Below, piece after piece: positions 49,530-58,739 of a DNA stretch of 64,000 bases (position 1 is its first letter; every line of letters begins with the position of its first letter). The DNA comes from Mycolicibacterium litorale (lineage in GTDB: Bacteria; Actinomycetota; Actinomycetes; Mycobacteriales; Mycobacteriaceae). A program made the translations under genes and the position numbers. Location: assembly GCF_010731695.1 (NCBI RefSeq), contig NZ_AP022586.1:868001-932000 (forward strand). Reading direction: 5' to 3'. The notes beneath the pieces were generated by a model that was not told the origin of the DNA, searched no databases, and was given only the letters and a program-made list of their open reading frames with translations.

Positions 49530-49922
49530 CTAGTTGAAATTGATCGGCGTAAAGCCGCTCGCGTCGGTGTACGTGGGCGGCAGCCAGCCGGGTTCGCCCG
49601 GCACCACCGTCGCCGGTGTAACTGGGTACTTCACCTTCTCGAAAACCTTCTCGTTCTGCCAGTAGCCGCCGCTAGTGGTGCACGTGTAGGTGCCGCAGCT
49701 CGTACTGACCGGCACCTGATGCGCTGGTATCCAGACCATGCGGAATCGCACCCAGCTTCCATCTGGCTGAATTGGTCCGTCGCAGATACTGCGCGTTTGG
49801 GTTCCGAGAAACCCCCAAGGGATGCTTTCGCAGCCGAGTTGCACATCGGCATTTGCCTGTGGAGCCCAGGAGATCCCCACATAAGCTGAGATGGTGATAC
49901 CCAGAGCTAATTTCCGCTTCAT
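49530..49922 (-). CDS. Secreted CDGP-motif protein
   Basis: A 130-residue protein with a signal peptide (KRKLALGITISAYVGISWAPQANA). The mature part has CDGPIQPDGSWVRFRMVW and several cysteines (Cys in LGCESI, SICDG, SCGTYTC) that may pair. The CDGP-x-PDGSW motif is one I associate with exported mycobacterial proteins labelled CDGP domain-containing. The ATG has AAGGGGG upstream. The surrounding DNA is visibly less GC-rich than the rest of the window, so the gene may be acquired. Confidence 0.7.
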   Translation of the reverse strand: MKRKLALGITISAYVGISWAPQANADVQLGCESIPWGFLGTQTRSICDGPIQPDGSWVRFRMVWIPAHQVPVSTSCGTYTCTTSGGYWQNEKVFEKVKYPVTPATVVPGEPGWLPPTYTDASGFTPINFN

Positions 49923-50160
49923 CGTTCTGCCCCCTTAACTGGGAATGTAGCGGAATTCGTACGCAATTGGCAACGGTGATAATTACGGATGGAGTGCGGA
50001 TGGTGCCAGTGTTCCCTATGTTGCTGATGTTGTTAGCCCGAGTTCGGAGGGGTGACTTTCGGCACCGGCCGAAGCAGAGCCTGTGACCGGAGCGGCCGAC
50101 CTTGCCGGAGGCGTACCAATAACGTGGGCGTTCGTCCTCATGATCGTCGACGGCCCGGTT

Positions 50161-50180
50161 GAGGCAACCTGGGTTGCCTC
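50161..50180. repeat. 20-base perfect inverted repeat upstream of the HNH gene
   Basis: GAGGCAACC-tg-GGTTGCCTC in the 331-base spacer between the divergent secreted protein and HNH genes, 73 bases before the HNH ATG. No T run follows, so an operator or repeat element is as likely as a terminator. The rest of the spacer holds nothing I can assign. Confidence 0.5.
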
Positions 50181-50253
50181 GAACTTCGTTCACGCTCGGC
50201 TTGGACGGATCGCGTGGCCCGGATTTGTCGGTGCCTCCTGCAAGGATGGTGTC

Positions 50254-51555
50254 ATGTCCTCGAGCGCACCATCTTTCGTCCCCAGCGCGCCCCGCGCTGC
50301 GCGGCTCGAGGTGTTGTTCGAGAAGTTGGAGGAGTTGGCCGGCCAACGCAACGCCATTGACGGACAGATCGTGGAGATCGCTGCCGAGATCGACCGCGAC
50401 GGCTTGTGTGGGATGACCGGCGCCCGCTCGGTGGCGGCGTTGATCGCCTGGAAGACCGGGTCCTCGTCGAAGAACGGCCACACGATCGCCGCGGTGGCCC
50501 AACGGCTCGCGGAATTCCCGCGCTGCGCCGCGGCTCTTCGCGAGGGCCGGCTGTCACTCGATCAGGTCGGGGTCATCGCCGAACACGCCGGCGCGGGCTC
50601 CGATGCGCACTACGCGGAGCTGGCCGCCAACGCTTCAGTCAGCCAGCTGCGCACCGCGATCAAACTCGAACCCAAACCCAAACCCAAACCAACACCCAAC
50701 CCCGACGCGGACGACGAACCCGCACCCGACCCCGACGACGAACCCGAGCCCGAGCCGGAGCAGCGCGGGTCGATCACCGCGACCACCGACGACGAATTCA
50801 CCTGCTGGACCATCAAACTGCCGCATATTGAAGCCGCGGCATTCGAGGCCGCGCTGCAGTCCCACCACGACGGGCTGATCGCGCAGTGGAAACGCGACCA
50901 CGGTGACAGCCCGGCCGCGGACCGGCCCCCGATGCCCACCCGCATCGATGCCTTCAACGCCCTGGTCGAGGCCGGCTGGGATGCCGAAGCCACCCGCCGC
51001 CCCCACAGCCACCGCACCACCGTCGTCGTGCATGTCGATGTCAAAGACCGCATCGCCGCCCTGCATGTGGGGCCGCTGCTCTCGGACGCCGACCGCCGCT
51101 ACCTGGGCTGTGACGCCACCGCCGAAGTGTGGTTCGAACGCGACGGAGCCGTCATCGGCGCCGGACGCACCACCCGGCTGATCAACTGCCGGCTGCGGCG
51201 CGCGCTCGAACACCGCCACCGCACCTGCGCGATGCCCGGCTGTGAGGCCACCCGCGGGCTGCACGCCCACCACATCGTGCACTGGGAAGACGGCGGACCC
51301 ACCGATCTGGACAACCTCGTGCTGCTGTGCCCCTACCATCACCGGCTGCACCACCGCGGCATCATCACCATCACCGGACCCGCAACCAGCCTCACCGTCA
51401 CCGACAGCACCGGCCGACAACTCCGATCCGGATCGCTGGCCCGCCCACCCAACCAACCCCCGCCCACAAGCGCGCCCTACCGCGGACCCAGCGGAGAACG
51501 CGCCGACTGGTGGTGGTACACACCCTTCCAACCCCCACCACAAGCGACCAACTGA
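50254..51555 (+). CDS. DUF222/HNH endonuclease family protein (13E12 repeat family)
   Basis: A 433-residue protein of the repeat family abundant in mycobacteria. The N-terminal DUF222 part (about 10-140, LFEKLEELAGQRNAIDGQIVEIAAEI) is followed by a strange Lys-Pro then Asp/Glu-Pro linker (about 143-172) and a C-terminal HNH nuclease domain (about 330-370: HAHHIVHWEDGGPTDLDNLVLLCPYHHRLHH). The ATG has AAGGAT upstream; the open frame before it is not coding. Function in the cell is unknown; such genes often mark accessory patches. Confidence 0.85.
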   Translation: MSSSAPSFVPSAPRAARLEVLFEKLEELAGQRNAIDGQIVEIAAEIDRDGLCGMTGARSVAALIAWKTGSSSKNGHTIAAVAQRLAEFPRCAAALREGRLSLDQVGVIAEHAGAGSDAHYAELAANASVSQLRTAIKLEPKPKPKPTPNPDADDEPAPDPDDEPEPEPEQRGSITATTDDEFTCWTIKLPHIEAAAFEAALQSHHDGLIAQWKRDHGDSPAADRPPMPTRIDAFNALVEAGWDAEATRRPHSHRTTVVVHVDVKDRIAALHVGPLLSDADRRYLGCDATAEVWFERDGAVIGAGRTTRLINCRLRRALEHRHRTCAMPGCEATRGLHAHHIVHWEDGGPTDLDNLVLLCPYHHRLHHRGIITITGPATSLTVTDSTGRQLRSGSLARPPNQPPPTSAPYRGPSGERADWWWYTPFQPPPQATN

Positions 51556-51665
51556 ACGGGCTGTCGCAGAAGACCTTTCGGGCGCTACCCGCCGGAACTG
51601 CATCGTGCGAACGTCACGTCCGGCAACGTGTCTGGCCGAATTGCGCGTGCTGATAGCCGGCGTCG

Positions 51666-51926
51666 TCAGCTCTCGCAGCCGGTTCCGTTGCCGTCGCGAT
51701 CGAGGTCGTAGATGTCGTCGCCCACGACGGTCACGGGACCCGAGACGTAGGACGGACCGTTACCGCTGCCGCCTGCGCAGTCGACGTCGCTGTCCACTGG
51801 AACGCACGGGCCCGAGTAGTTGGGGTCGCACTGACTCTGCTGCAGCGGGAAGGGGTCGGCACTAGCTGCCGGAGCGAAGGTGAGCGCCGCGGCGAAGCCA
51901 ATTGTCAGCGCTGTCAATTTTGCCAC
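51666..51926 (-). CDS. Secreted excalibur-motif protein
   Basis: An 86-residue protein with a GTG start, a signal peptide (AKLTALTIGFAAALTFAPAASA) and a short mature part with Cys pairs ending in DIYDLDRDGNGTGCES. The DxDxDGxGxxCE end is the excalibur calcium-binding-like motif found in surface proteins. It probably acts outside the membrane. Confidence 0.78.
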   Translation of the reverse strand: MAKLTALTIGFAAALTFAPAASADPFPLQQSQCDPNYSGPCVPVDSDVDCAGGSGNGPSYVSGPVTVVGDDIYDLDRDGNGTGCES

Positions 51927-51986
51927 GGTCGCAGATGCTAGCGCATCGCGTGCGACGCGCCGCCCCCGCGCCGCCCCCCGCGGCAG

Positions 51987-52412
51987 TCAGCCCATCGCGA
52001 TCAGTTCGAGCTGGATGTTGTCGGGGTCCCGGAACACCACGGTCGAATAGGGGAGCGGCTGCGTCTCGTCGACGACGCCCGTATGAGCCACGCCGAGCTC
52101 GTCGAGCCATTCCGTCCACGCCACCAGCGCCTCGCGTCCCGCCACCCCGAACGACACGTGATCCAACCCCGTGCGTGCCTCGTCGAACGGCTCGCCGCGG
52201 TTACCGGTGTTGGTGTGCAGCCCGAAGATCAGACCCGACTGCGGCTCGGGCAGCAACACGGCGTAGCCGGTCTCCTCCCGCCCGTAGTGGGGGATGGTGA
52301 TGTCCAGTCGCTCCGTCCGGAACACCCGCTGATACCACGCGATGCTCGCGTCGAGGTCGGTCACCGTCAGCGAAACATGGTGGACGCCGCTGAAACTCGG
52401 GGAATCGCTCAC
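51987..52412 (-). CDS. VOC-family (glyoxalase/dioxygenase superfamily) protein
   Basis: A 141-residue protein with paired beta-alpha-beta modules: HHVSLTVTDLDASIAWYQRVF at the start and GLDHVSFGVAG near the middle, ending FRDPDNIQLELIAMG. His and Glu in these places usually hold a divalent metal. The reaction is not predictable. GTG 52412 has GAGGAG 7-8 bases upstream, which decides the start over earlier codons. Confidence 0.85.
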   Translation of the reverse strand: MSDSPSFSGVHHVSLTVTDLDASIAWYQRVFRTERLDITIPHYGREETGYAVLLPEPQSGLIFGLHTNTGNRGEPFDEARTGLDHVSFGVAGREALVAWTEWLDELGVAHTGVVDETQPLPYSTVVFRDPDNIQLELIAMG

Positions 52413-52556
52413 CGAAGGTCTCCTCACCCGGTGGCGCGCAATCGGGCATGACACCGGACCGGCTGGCCACCGGTGATGCGCCCACGTCCAGCCTCTTCAC
52501 AGTAGGCCCCTCCGTCGTGACCGGCTTCGCGATTGCCGTCTTTGCTTCGGCTGCTT

Positions 52557-53066
52557 TCACACCGGCACCCGCTGCCACAGATCGTTGAAGGCGATGGCGT
52601 CGAAGAACGCCGAGGCTCTGACGATCTGATCGCCTTCCAGGGTGAGGAACCAGGCATAGGTGTTGCGGTAGGGAATGCCGTCGCGTGCCACGCCCGCGGC
52701 GTCGAAGAGGACGATCACCGTGTCGCGGTCGGCGAAGATGTCGCGGATGGTCGGGACCAGTCGTTGTGACATCCGGGCGTTGAACGGCCGGATGACGTTG
52801 GTCAGGAAGTCTTCCTTGTCGACGTAGACGCGGGATGCGACGGAGTTGCCGACGATCTCCCATCTCGCATGATCGGCGAGTGAGTCATAGGGACTTCCCG
52901 TGCCGGCGCTCCAGGCGTCGAAGCCGGCCCTGACGGTGGCGAGATTGCGGAATGCGACGTCGTCGAGTGGTTGCGCCATTGCTTTTCCTACCGCATGTGT
53001 CATGAGAACGATCCAGGTGAGTGAGATGGCCGTGAGTAGATGAAGAAATCGTGTGCGGGAAAACAT
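52557..53066 (-). CDS. NTF2-like (SnoaL-type) protein
   Basis: A 169-residue protein; the C-terminal ~135 residues form an NTF2/SnoaL-like fold (VAFRNLATVRAGFDAWSAG, FLTNVIRPFNARMSQ, RNTYAWFLTLEGDQIVRASAFFDAIAFNDLW). The first ~32 residues look like a signal peptide (FLHLLTAISLTWIVLMTHAVGKAMA) if ATG 53066 is used. If the ATG at 53003 is the real start the protein is cytoplasmic. It follows the alcohol dehydrogenase gene by 15 bases on the same strand in reverse order (it lies downstream), so they are probably co-transcribed. Function unknown. Confidence 0.75.
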   Translation of the reverse strand: MFSRTRFLHLLTAISLTWIVLMTHAVGKAMAQPLDDVAFRNLATVRAGFDAWSAGTGSPYDSLADHARWEIVGNSVASRVYVDKEDFLTNVIRPFNARMSQRLVPTIRDIFADRDTVIVLFDAAGVARDGIPYRNTYAWFLTLEGDQIVRASAFFDAIAFNDLWQRVPV

Positions 53067-53081
53067 TTTCCGGAGTCGCTG

Positions 53082-54152
53082 TCAGTCGTAGACGATGACG
53101 GCTCGGCCCAGGACCTCGCCTTGCGCGATCGACTCGAGCGTCTCGTTCACATCCTCGAATCTCACGCGTGTCACGGAGTGCTTGATCTGGCCAGCCGTGG
53201 CCAGCGCCAGCACCTCGGTCAGGTCGTTGTAGTTGCCCCAGAACGATCCGAAGTAGGTGTACTCGCGCGCCACCAGAGGAAACAGCGGGACGTCGATGCG
53301 GTTGCCGATCAACCCGACCGAGGCCACCGCGCCCTCGGTCGCCAGAAGCGAAAAGGCCAGTCGGATCGCTTCTTCGGAGCCCGCACACTCGATCACCGCG
53401 TCGAGTTCGGGCCGTCCGGTCAGGGCCTCGAGTTCCCCGCGGACCGCGTCGGCGTCCTTGTCGCGCACGTTGATCGCATGGTCGGCACCGTTCTCCAGCG
53501 CGATCTTGAGCTTCTCGTCGCTGCGAGCGAAGGCGACCACGTCAGCGCCGCCGCCCAACAGTTTCGCGTACTGGGCGCCGTAACTGCCCAGCCCCCCGAT
53601 CCCGCTGACGGCGAGCGTTCGCCCGGCGCCCAGCAGACCGGCCGCCCGCAGTTTCTTCAGACCACGGTATGGCGTCAGTCCCGCGTCGGTCAGCGGTGCC
53701 AGATTGTCGGGTGTCAGATCGCCGCGTCCCGGCACCTTGATCAGGTACCGGTAGTTGACCGGCATGTACTCCTGGTACCCGCCGTGCCGGCCGAACCCGG
53801 CCCAGACACCGTGGGCGCACAATTGCTCGTTGCCTTCGTGGCACTGGCGGCAGGCGCCGTCACCCCAGCTGCCGAAGACGACGACCTGGTCACCCTCGGA
53901 GAGCCCGGCCGATTTCGGCACCGCCGAACCCACACCGTCGACCCAACCCGCGACCTCGTGTCCGGGTGTGATCGGGAAATCCATGTCGAGCCCGTTGTCG
54001 AAGTAGCCGTCGATCAGCTGGAAGTCGGTGCGGCACATCCCCGCTCCGCCGACCCTGACCAGGACTTCCTCGGGGCCCGGGTTGGGCACGTCGATCTCCT
54101 CGAGGCGGAGGGGCTGCTTGTATCCGTACATGCGGGCGGCACGCATCTTCAT
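53082..54152 (-). CDS. Zinc-dependent NAD(P) alcohol dehydrogenase
   Basis: A 356-residue medium-chain dehydrogenase. Catalytic zinc ligands are Cys40 (GAGMCRTDFQ) and His65-Glu66 (PGHEVAG). The structural site has only three cysteines (Cys101, Cys104, Cys112); the usual first one is Asp98. The Rossmann motif is VSGIGGLGSYGAQYAK. The ATG has AGGAG about 7 bases upstream. It lies downstream of the LuxR regulator gene and upstream of the NTF2-like gene. Substrate unknown. Confidence 0.87.
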   Translation of the reverse strand: MKMRAARMYGYKQPLRLEEIDVPNPGPEEVLVRVGGAGMCRTDFQLIDGYFDNGLDMDFPITPGHEVAGWVDGVGSAVPKSAGLSEGDQVVVFGSWGDGACRQCHEGNEQLCAHGVWAGFGRHGGYQEYMPVNYRYLIKVPGRGDLTPDNLAPLTDAGLTPYRGLKKLRAAGLLGAGRTLAVSGIGGLGSYGAQYAKLLGGGADVVAFARSDEKLKIALENGADHAINVRDKDADAVRGELEALTGRPELDAVIECAGSEEAIRLAFSLLATEGAVASVGLIGNRIDVPLFPLVAREYTYFGSFWGNYNDLTEVLALATAGQIKHSVTRVRFEDVNETLESIAQGEVLGRAVIVYD

Positions 54153-54243
54153 GGAGTTCTCCTGTCCAGGCCGGTGGTCACCAGGAATCGTCGACGGACC
54201 AAGGCGGTGTTCGCATCCGCCACTGGACAGTCCGATGAGCGGG

Positions 54244-56979
54244 CTACCTGGCGTGGATGTCGCGCAGCGCGCCGTCGAGCTGGCTGCGCGAGCGGATACC
54301 CAGCTTCGCGAACACCTTGCCGAGGTGGTACTTCACGGTGTGAGCGCTGATGAACAGTCGCGCGCCGATCTCCGGGTTGGACAACCCGTCCCGGGCGAGG
54401 CGGGCGATCTGGACCTCCTGCGCGGTCAGCTCCGCGACGGACGGCCGCGCGCTTCGGCGCCTCGCCTTCTCTCCGGTCGCCAGCAGTTCACGCCGGGCGC
54501 GCTCGGCGAACGCCTCCATACCGATCGACTCGAAGAGGTCGAGGGCGGCGCGCAGCTGCGCACGGGCGTCGACCCGGCGGCGTTGTCGCCGTAGCCATTC
54601 TCCGTACAACAGATGGGCGCGGCCGAGGTCAGGTCGCAGACCCGCTCTGGCGAGACGATCCACAGCCTCGACGTACGCGCTTTCGGCGGCGTCGTCGCCG
54701 CTCGTCACGGCCCGTGACCGCGCCTCGACGCCGAGGCTCCAATCGGTACCGCTCGGTGTGGTCGACTCGGCCAAGCGGTCCAGGGCGGCCGATGCGACGG
54801 CGGTTTCTCCGAGACGTGTCGCGGCCTCGACGAGTTCGGTCAGCGCCCACCACGACGCCCCGCCGTCACCTCGGTAGGACGCGGCGTACGCAGCGGCCTC
54901 CCGTGCCGCCCGGTAATCACAGCGGGAGTTCGCCGCAACGGCTTTCGCCCATGCGATCACGGTCAGGCCGTGACCTTCACCTCGCCGATGCGCGTCGAGG
55001 CGCGCTTCGGCGCTGAGCGCCTCCAGTTCGGCGTGCCGACCGCGCCACGCCGTCAGGGCGATCTCACTGTAGGGAGTCAGGTTCTTGCCCATGGCGTCGA
55101 TGGCGGCGCGCATTTCCTCCGTGGTTCGGGCCGCCTCGTCGAACTTTCCGGTGAACAGCAGCGGCAGGAAACGGCAACTCAGCGCCAGGGGGAGATGGCT
55201 CACGGCGCCGGCGTCGCGCACGAGCTGCACAAACCGTGCCGACAGCGAGATGTGCCGGTCCATGTCCCAGATGCGCGCGGATGCGAAGCAGGCCAGCACC
55301 ATCCAGCGGAGTTCCTCCTCGGGGCTCATCCCTCGGCCATAGACCCGCAACGCCTCGGCAACAGTGGGCAACCCTTCGCCGAAGCCGTCGTCGTACAGGG
55401 TGGCTATGCCGTCGAGCAGCAGATCGCACGCCCGCGGTGAGCGCAGTCCGCGGGTCACCGCGCGGGCGGCTTCCGACACCTCCACCACGCCGCCGTCTAC
55501 GGCGAGACGGCCCGCGAACAGCGCCGCGGCGAGCGCATCGAGGTAGGTCTCGCGCGCCAGCGCCGCGTCGACGGTCTCCAGGCGGCGCGCGGCGCACAGC
55601 AGCAGGGGCGCGGCATCGTTGCCGTGGTTGCCGATTGACGCGAGTTGAGCGCGAACCAGGTCGACCCGGGCCCGCTGCAAGCCGCTCAGCGGTGCGTTGT
55701 CGGCCGCTGTCAGCAGGTCCCGCGCTCGGTCCAGCTGGCCGGCCTGAACCATGGCCGACGCGGCTGCGATCGCCAGGTCGCAGCGGCGGGCCGAATCGAG
55801 TGTCAGGGTGGAGGCGCGCTCGAGGAACGCCGCCGCCGCCGAGAAACCGCCTCGCGCCTGTGCCCGGCCGGCCGAGCGCTCCAATTCACCCGCCACCTCC
55901 TCGTCCGGGCCGACCACCGCCTGGCCGAGGTGCCATGCCCGAGAATCCGGATCGGCCGCGGCGTCGGTCACCCGGGCGAGGGCGCCGTGGATGCGGCGCC
56001 GGTCGGAGAGAGGAACGCAGCGGTAGGCAGTCGAGCGGATGAGAGGGTGGCGGAAGCGCACCCTCGTGCCGATCTCGACGAGTCCCGCGTCCATCGCGGG
56101 CTCCGCGACATCCGGGTCGAGTCCGAGCACGTCGGCTGCCGACCACAACAGCGCGGGATCGCCGGCCGGCTCGGCAGCGGCCAACGCCAGCAGTCGACGC
56201 GTCGCCGGAGGCAGACTCTCGATCTGACGCCTGAAGTTGCCTTCCAGGCTGTGCGTGAATGTTGCTGGCGGCAGGCCGAATCCGCCCGCAAGGTCCGCTG
56301 AGGAAAGGGTCCGGGGTACTTCCAGCAGTGCCAAGGGGTTCCCGCGCGCCTCGGCGATGATCCGGTCGCGCACCCGAGCGTCCAACGGGCCGTCGAGAAC
56401 GGCGGACAACAACGTTCGGGAGTCGTCGTCGCGCAGGCGTCCGAGGGGCAGCGTCGGCAGATCCCGAAGATCCTCACCGAAGTTTCGGGTCGCCAAGACG
56501 ATGCCGAGCGATTCGGCGCCGAGCCTGCGGGCGACGAACCCCATGATCCGCGACGACGCTTGGTCGAGCCATTGCTGGTCGTCGACGAGCAGCACGAGTC
56601 CGCGATGCTGCGCGGCCTCCGACAGCAGGTTGAGGACTGCGAGCCCGACGAGGAATGGATCCGGCGTGGGTCCGTCACGTTCCCCCAGGGCTGTGCACAG
56701 CGCATCCCGTTGCGGCGCAACGATCCTGCTCATCTGATCCGAGATGGTGGCGCACAGCCGGTGCAGCGCCGAGAATGCGAACTCCATCTCCGATTCGATG
56801 CCCGCGATCCGGACCACGCGACAGCCCGTGGCCCGGTCCGCCGCCTCGTCGAGCAGGGCCGTCTTACCGATGCCGGCCTCCCCGCACACGACCAGCACCC
56901 GACTCTCGCCGGAACGCACCGCCGCGAGCAGGTCATCGATCTCGCGGCACTCGTCGCGTCGGCCGACTAGTTCCACCAT
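54244..56979 (-). CDS. Large LuxR-family (LAL-type) ATP-binding regulator
   Basis: A 911-residue regulator. The N-terminal AAA/STAND ATPase has Walker A CGEAGIGKTALL (about 32-43) and Walker B LVLLVDDQQWLD. A long TPR-like helical middle (about 370-830) follows, then a C-terminal LuxR helix-turn-helix (LTAQEVQIARLARDGLSNPEIGARLFISAHTVKYHLGKVFAKLGIRSRSQL). Probably activates transcription in response to an unknown ligand. It precedes the alcohol dehydrogenase gene by 91 bases on the same strand and may control it. Confidence 0.88.
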   Translation of the reverse strand: MVELVGRRDECREIDDLLAAVRSGESRVLVVCGEAGIGKTALLDEAADRATGCRVVRIAGIESEMEFAFSALHRLCATISDQMSRIVAPQRDALCTALGERDGPTPDPFLVGLAVLNLLSEAAQHRGLVLLVDDQQWLDQASSRIMGFVARRLGAESLGIVLATRNFGEDLRDLPTLPLGRLRDDDSRTLLSAVLDGPLDARVRDRIIAEARGNPLALLEVPRTLSSADLAGGFGLPPATFTHSLEGNFRRQIESLPPATRRLLALAAAEPAGDPALLWSAADVLGLDPDVAEPAMDAGLVEIGTRVRFRHPLIRSTAYRCVPLSDRRRIHGALARVTDAAADPDSRAWHLGQAVVGPDEEVAGELERSAGRAQARGGFSAAAAFLERASTLTLDSARRCDLAIAAASAMVQAGQLDRARDLLTAADNAPLSGLQRARVDLVRAQLASIGNHGNDAAPLLLCAARRLETVDAALARETYLDALAAALFAGRLAVDGGVVEVSEAARAVTRGLRSPRACDLLLDGIATLYDDGFGEGLPTVAEALRVYGRGMSPEEELRWMVLACFASARIWDMDRHISLSARFVQLVRDAGAVSHLPLALSCRFLPLLFTGKFDEAARTTEEMRAAIDAMGKNLTPYSEIALTAWRGRHAELEALSAEARLDAHRRGEGHGLTVIAWAKAVAANSRCDYRAAREAAAYAASYRGDGGASWWALTELVEAATRLGETAVASAALDRLAESTTPSGTDWSLGVEARSRAVTSGDDAAESAYVEAVDRLARAGLRPDLGRAHLLYGEWLRRQRRRVDARAQLRAALDLFESIGMEAFAERARRELLATGEKARRRSARPSVAELTAQEVQIARLARDGLSNPEIGARLFISAHTVKYHLGKVFAKLGIRSRSQLDGALRDIHAR

Positions 56980-57065
56980 GCCTCCTGGCTTGGGCGTGGG
57001 GTATCACCGGTGGTGAGCCATTGCGGACGCTACCCGCCGCGCGCCGGAGGTGTGCGCCTTCGCGC

Positions 57066-58706
57066 TCACTGTGTGGGGCGGAGCACCACGATTCCCGGGA
57101 TCGTGCGGACGTAGTCGGACAGCGGTTCGTCGACCACCTTGTTGTTGGCCCGCAACGACGACGCATTGCGGATGACGGGTCCGTCCGGCGCGTCGACGAA
57201 GATCCCGACATGGGTGACGTCGAGGCCACCGTCCTCGGCGTAGGCCCCGATGTAGTCACCGGTCTGCAGTCCGCCGACCACGGTGTCGTCGATCGTTTCG
57301 CTCGGGATGTAGGTGACCTCCCGCGGCACCTCGGGCAGTCCGGGCAGAAACACCCCGCCGTCGTCTTTCCGGTTGAGCCGCTTGGCTACCGAGACCGATT
57401 CCGCGCCGAGGTCGGCGGTGACGTCGGTGGCGATCGGCGGCGTCGCGGCCGCCCAGTCGGTGAAGAAGTGCTTGCGGTGACGGAATCCGACGAGGCCGTC
57501 CTTGTACCGAACCTCGATCAGACGGTCGATGAACTGCTCACGGTCGTCGGCGCGTTTGAGGGCTTCGACGTAGTCGACGTAGGTGAAGCAGTCGACCGCC
57601 TCGAGGTCGACGACGAGCTCCTCGGGCTGCACCGCCGACCCGACGAGGGTGTTCGCCCGGTACGGCACGCCGAGGAACTGCCGCGAGACGATGTCCGACT
57701 TCTCCGGAACCTGTTCGTCGGCAGCGGAATTGCGTGCGGCGAGCAGCCTGTGCAGTACCTGCTCGCTGCGGCCGGCCACTCGGACGACCGGTGGCACGCG
57801 CGGATGGGCGGCCAGGTATTCGGCGACCGGGATGGGGCGGTCGGCGGAGTAGCCGACGGGCAGGACCACCTCACCCGCCGTCGAGTTGTAGTAGACGTCC
57901 CAGCGGTAGTAACCGGCGAACGCGGCAGGATCGCGGGCGAGCACCGCGGCGTAGTCGCTGACCGCGCGCACGTATTCGTTGGAGTTGTTGTAGCGCCACA
58001 GTGCGGCATCGGGGTTGCGGGCGAAATTGTTGGCGGCGAGGTAGCGGCCCGCGGCCATGATGCTGTCGTGCGGTGAGCGGATGTCGCCGCCGGCGCCGTA
58101 GGCGGCGAACGTCCCGGGCATGAATTGCATCGGGCCCTGAGCGCCCGCGGTACTCACGCCCGCGATGCGGCCGAACGCCGTCTCGACCATGTTGATCGCC
58201 GCCAGATAGTTCCAGCCGACACCGAAGGCCTTCTCCGCCTTGCGGTAGTAGCCCAGCAGCTCGTCGGCGGGCGGCGGCGCGGTGATCCGCCACGCCGGCA
58301 GGGTGGCTTTCGCGTCGCCTCGGCTCAACGAGGTCAGCTGCCGGCGCGCGCTGACATTGCGGTCGTAGATCTCCAGCAGTGGCTGCGGGATCCGTGGCCG
58401 GGCGATCGGGTCCCATTCCGGGTGGTGGCCGAGAGCGCGGTAGGCCAGCTGCTGGCGTCGCGCCGCCGCCAGCACCGTCGCCTCCGGTGCCGAGGGATCA
58501 CGCAGGGCGCGTTCGTCGGCGACCAGGTCGTCGGCGATCTGTGCTGGGTTCGACGCGACCCGCAGCGTCGGCGGGACCGGGCGTGGCGGGGCGGGAGAGG
58601 GTGCGGCCGCGGCCGGCGGTGCTGTCGGCGCCGCCGGTTCGGCGGATGCCGAGCAGCCGACGGTCAACGCGATGACGGCGAGCAGCGTCGGCGCGGCTCG
58701 GCGCAT
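57066..58706 (-). CDS. Lipoprotein fusing a lytic transglycosylase and a DUF1460 domain
   Basis: A 546-residue predicted lipoprotein. The signal MRRAAPTLLAVIALTVGC has a lipobox with Cys18. A Pro/Ala-rich linker follows. Residues about 150-265 form an SLT-type transglycosylase with likely catalytic Glu175 (MVETAFGR) and STAGAQGPMQFMPGTFAAYG. Residues about 325-546 form a DUF1460 domain, an NlpC/P60-like amidase family, with Cys373 (VDCFTYVDYVEAL) and a later His in DVTHVGIF. Both would cut peptidoglycan: one the glycan, the other the peptide side. ATG 58706 starts directly at the signal; GTG 58733 is possible. Confidence 0.8.
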   Translation of the reverse strand: MRRAAPTLLAVIALTVGCSASAEPAAPTAPPAAAAPSPAPPRPVPPTLRVASNPAQIADDLVADERALRDPSAPEATVLAAARRQQLAYRALGHHPEWDPIARPRIPQPLLEIYDRNVSARRQLTSLSRGDAKATLPAWRITAPPPADELLGYYRKAEKAFGVGWNYLAAINMVETAFGRIAGVSTAGAQGPMQFMPGTFAAYGAGGDIRSPHDSIMAAGRYLAANNFARNPDAALWRYNNSNEYVRAVSDYAAVLARDPAAFAGYYRWDVYYNSTAGEVVLPVGYSADRPIPVAEYLAAHPRVPPVVRVAGRSEQVLHRLLAARNSAADEQVPEKSDIVSRQFLGVPYRANTLVGSAVQPEELVVDLEAVDCFTYVDYVEALKRADDREQFIDRLIEVRYKDGLVGFRHRKHFFTDWAAATPPIATDVTADLGAESVSVAKRLNRKDDGGVFLPGLPEVPREVTYIPSETIDDTVVGGLQTGDYIGAYAEDGGLDVTHVGIFVDAPDGPVIRNASSLRANNKVVDEPLSDYVRTIPGIVVLRPTQ

Positions 58707-58739
58707 ACCTCGGACGTGGTGGTGCAGTCTCACTCGTGT

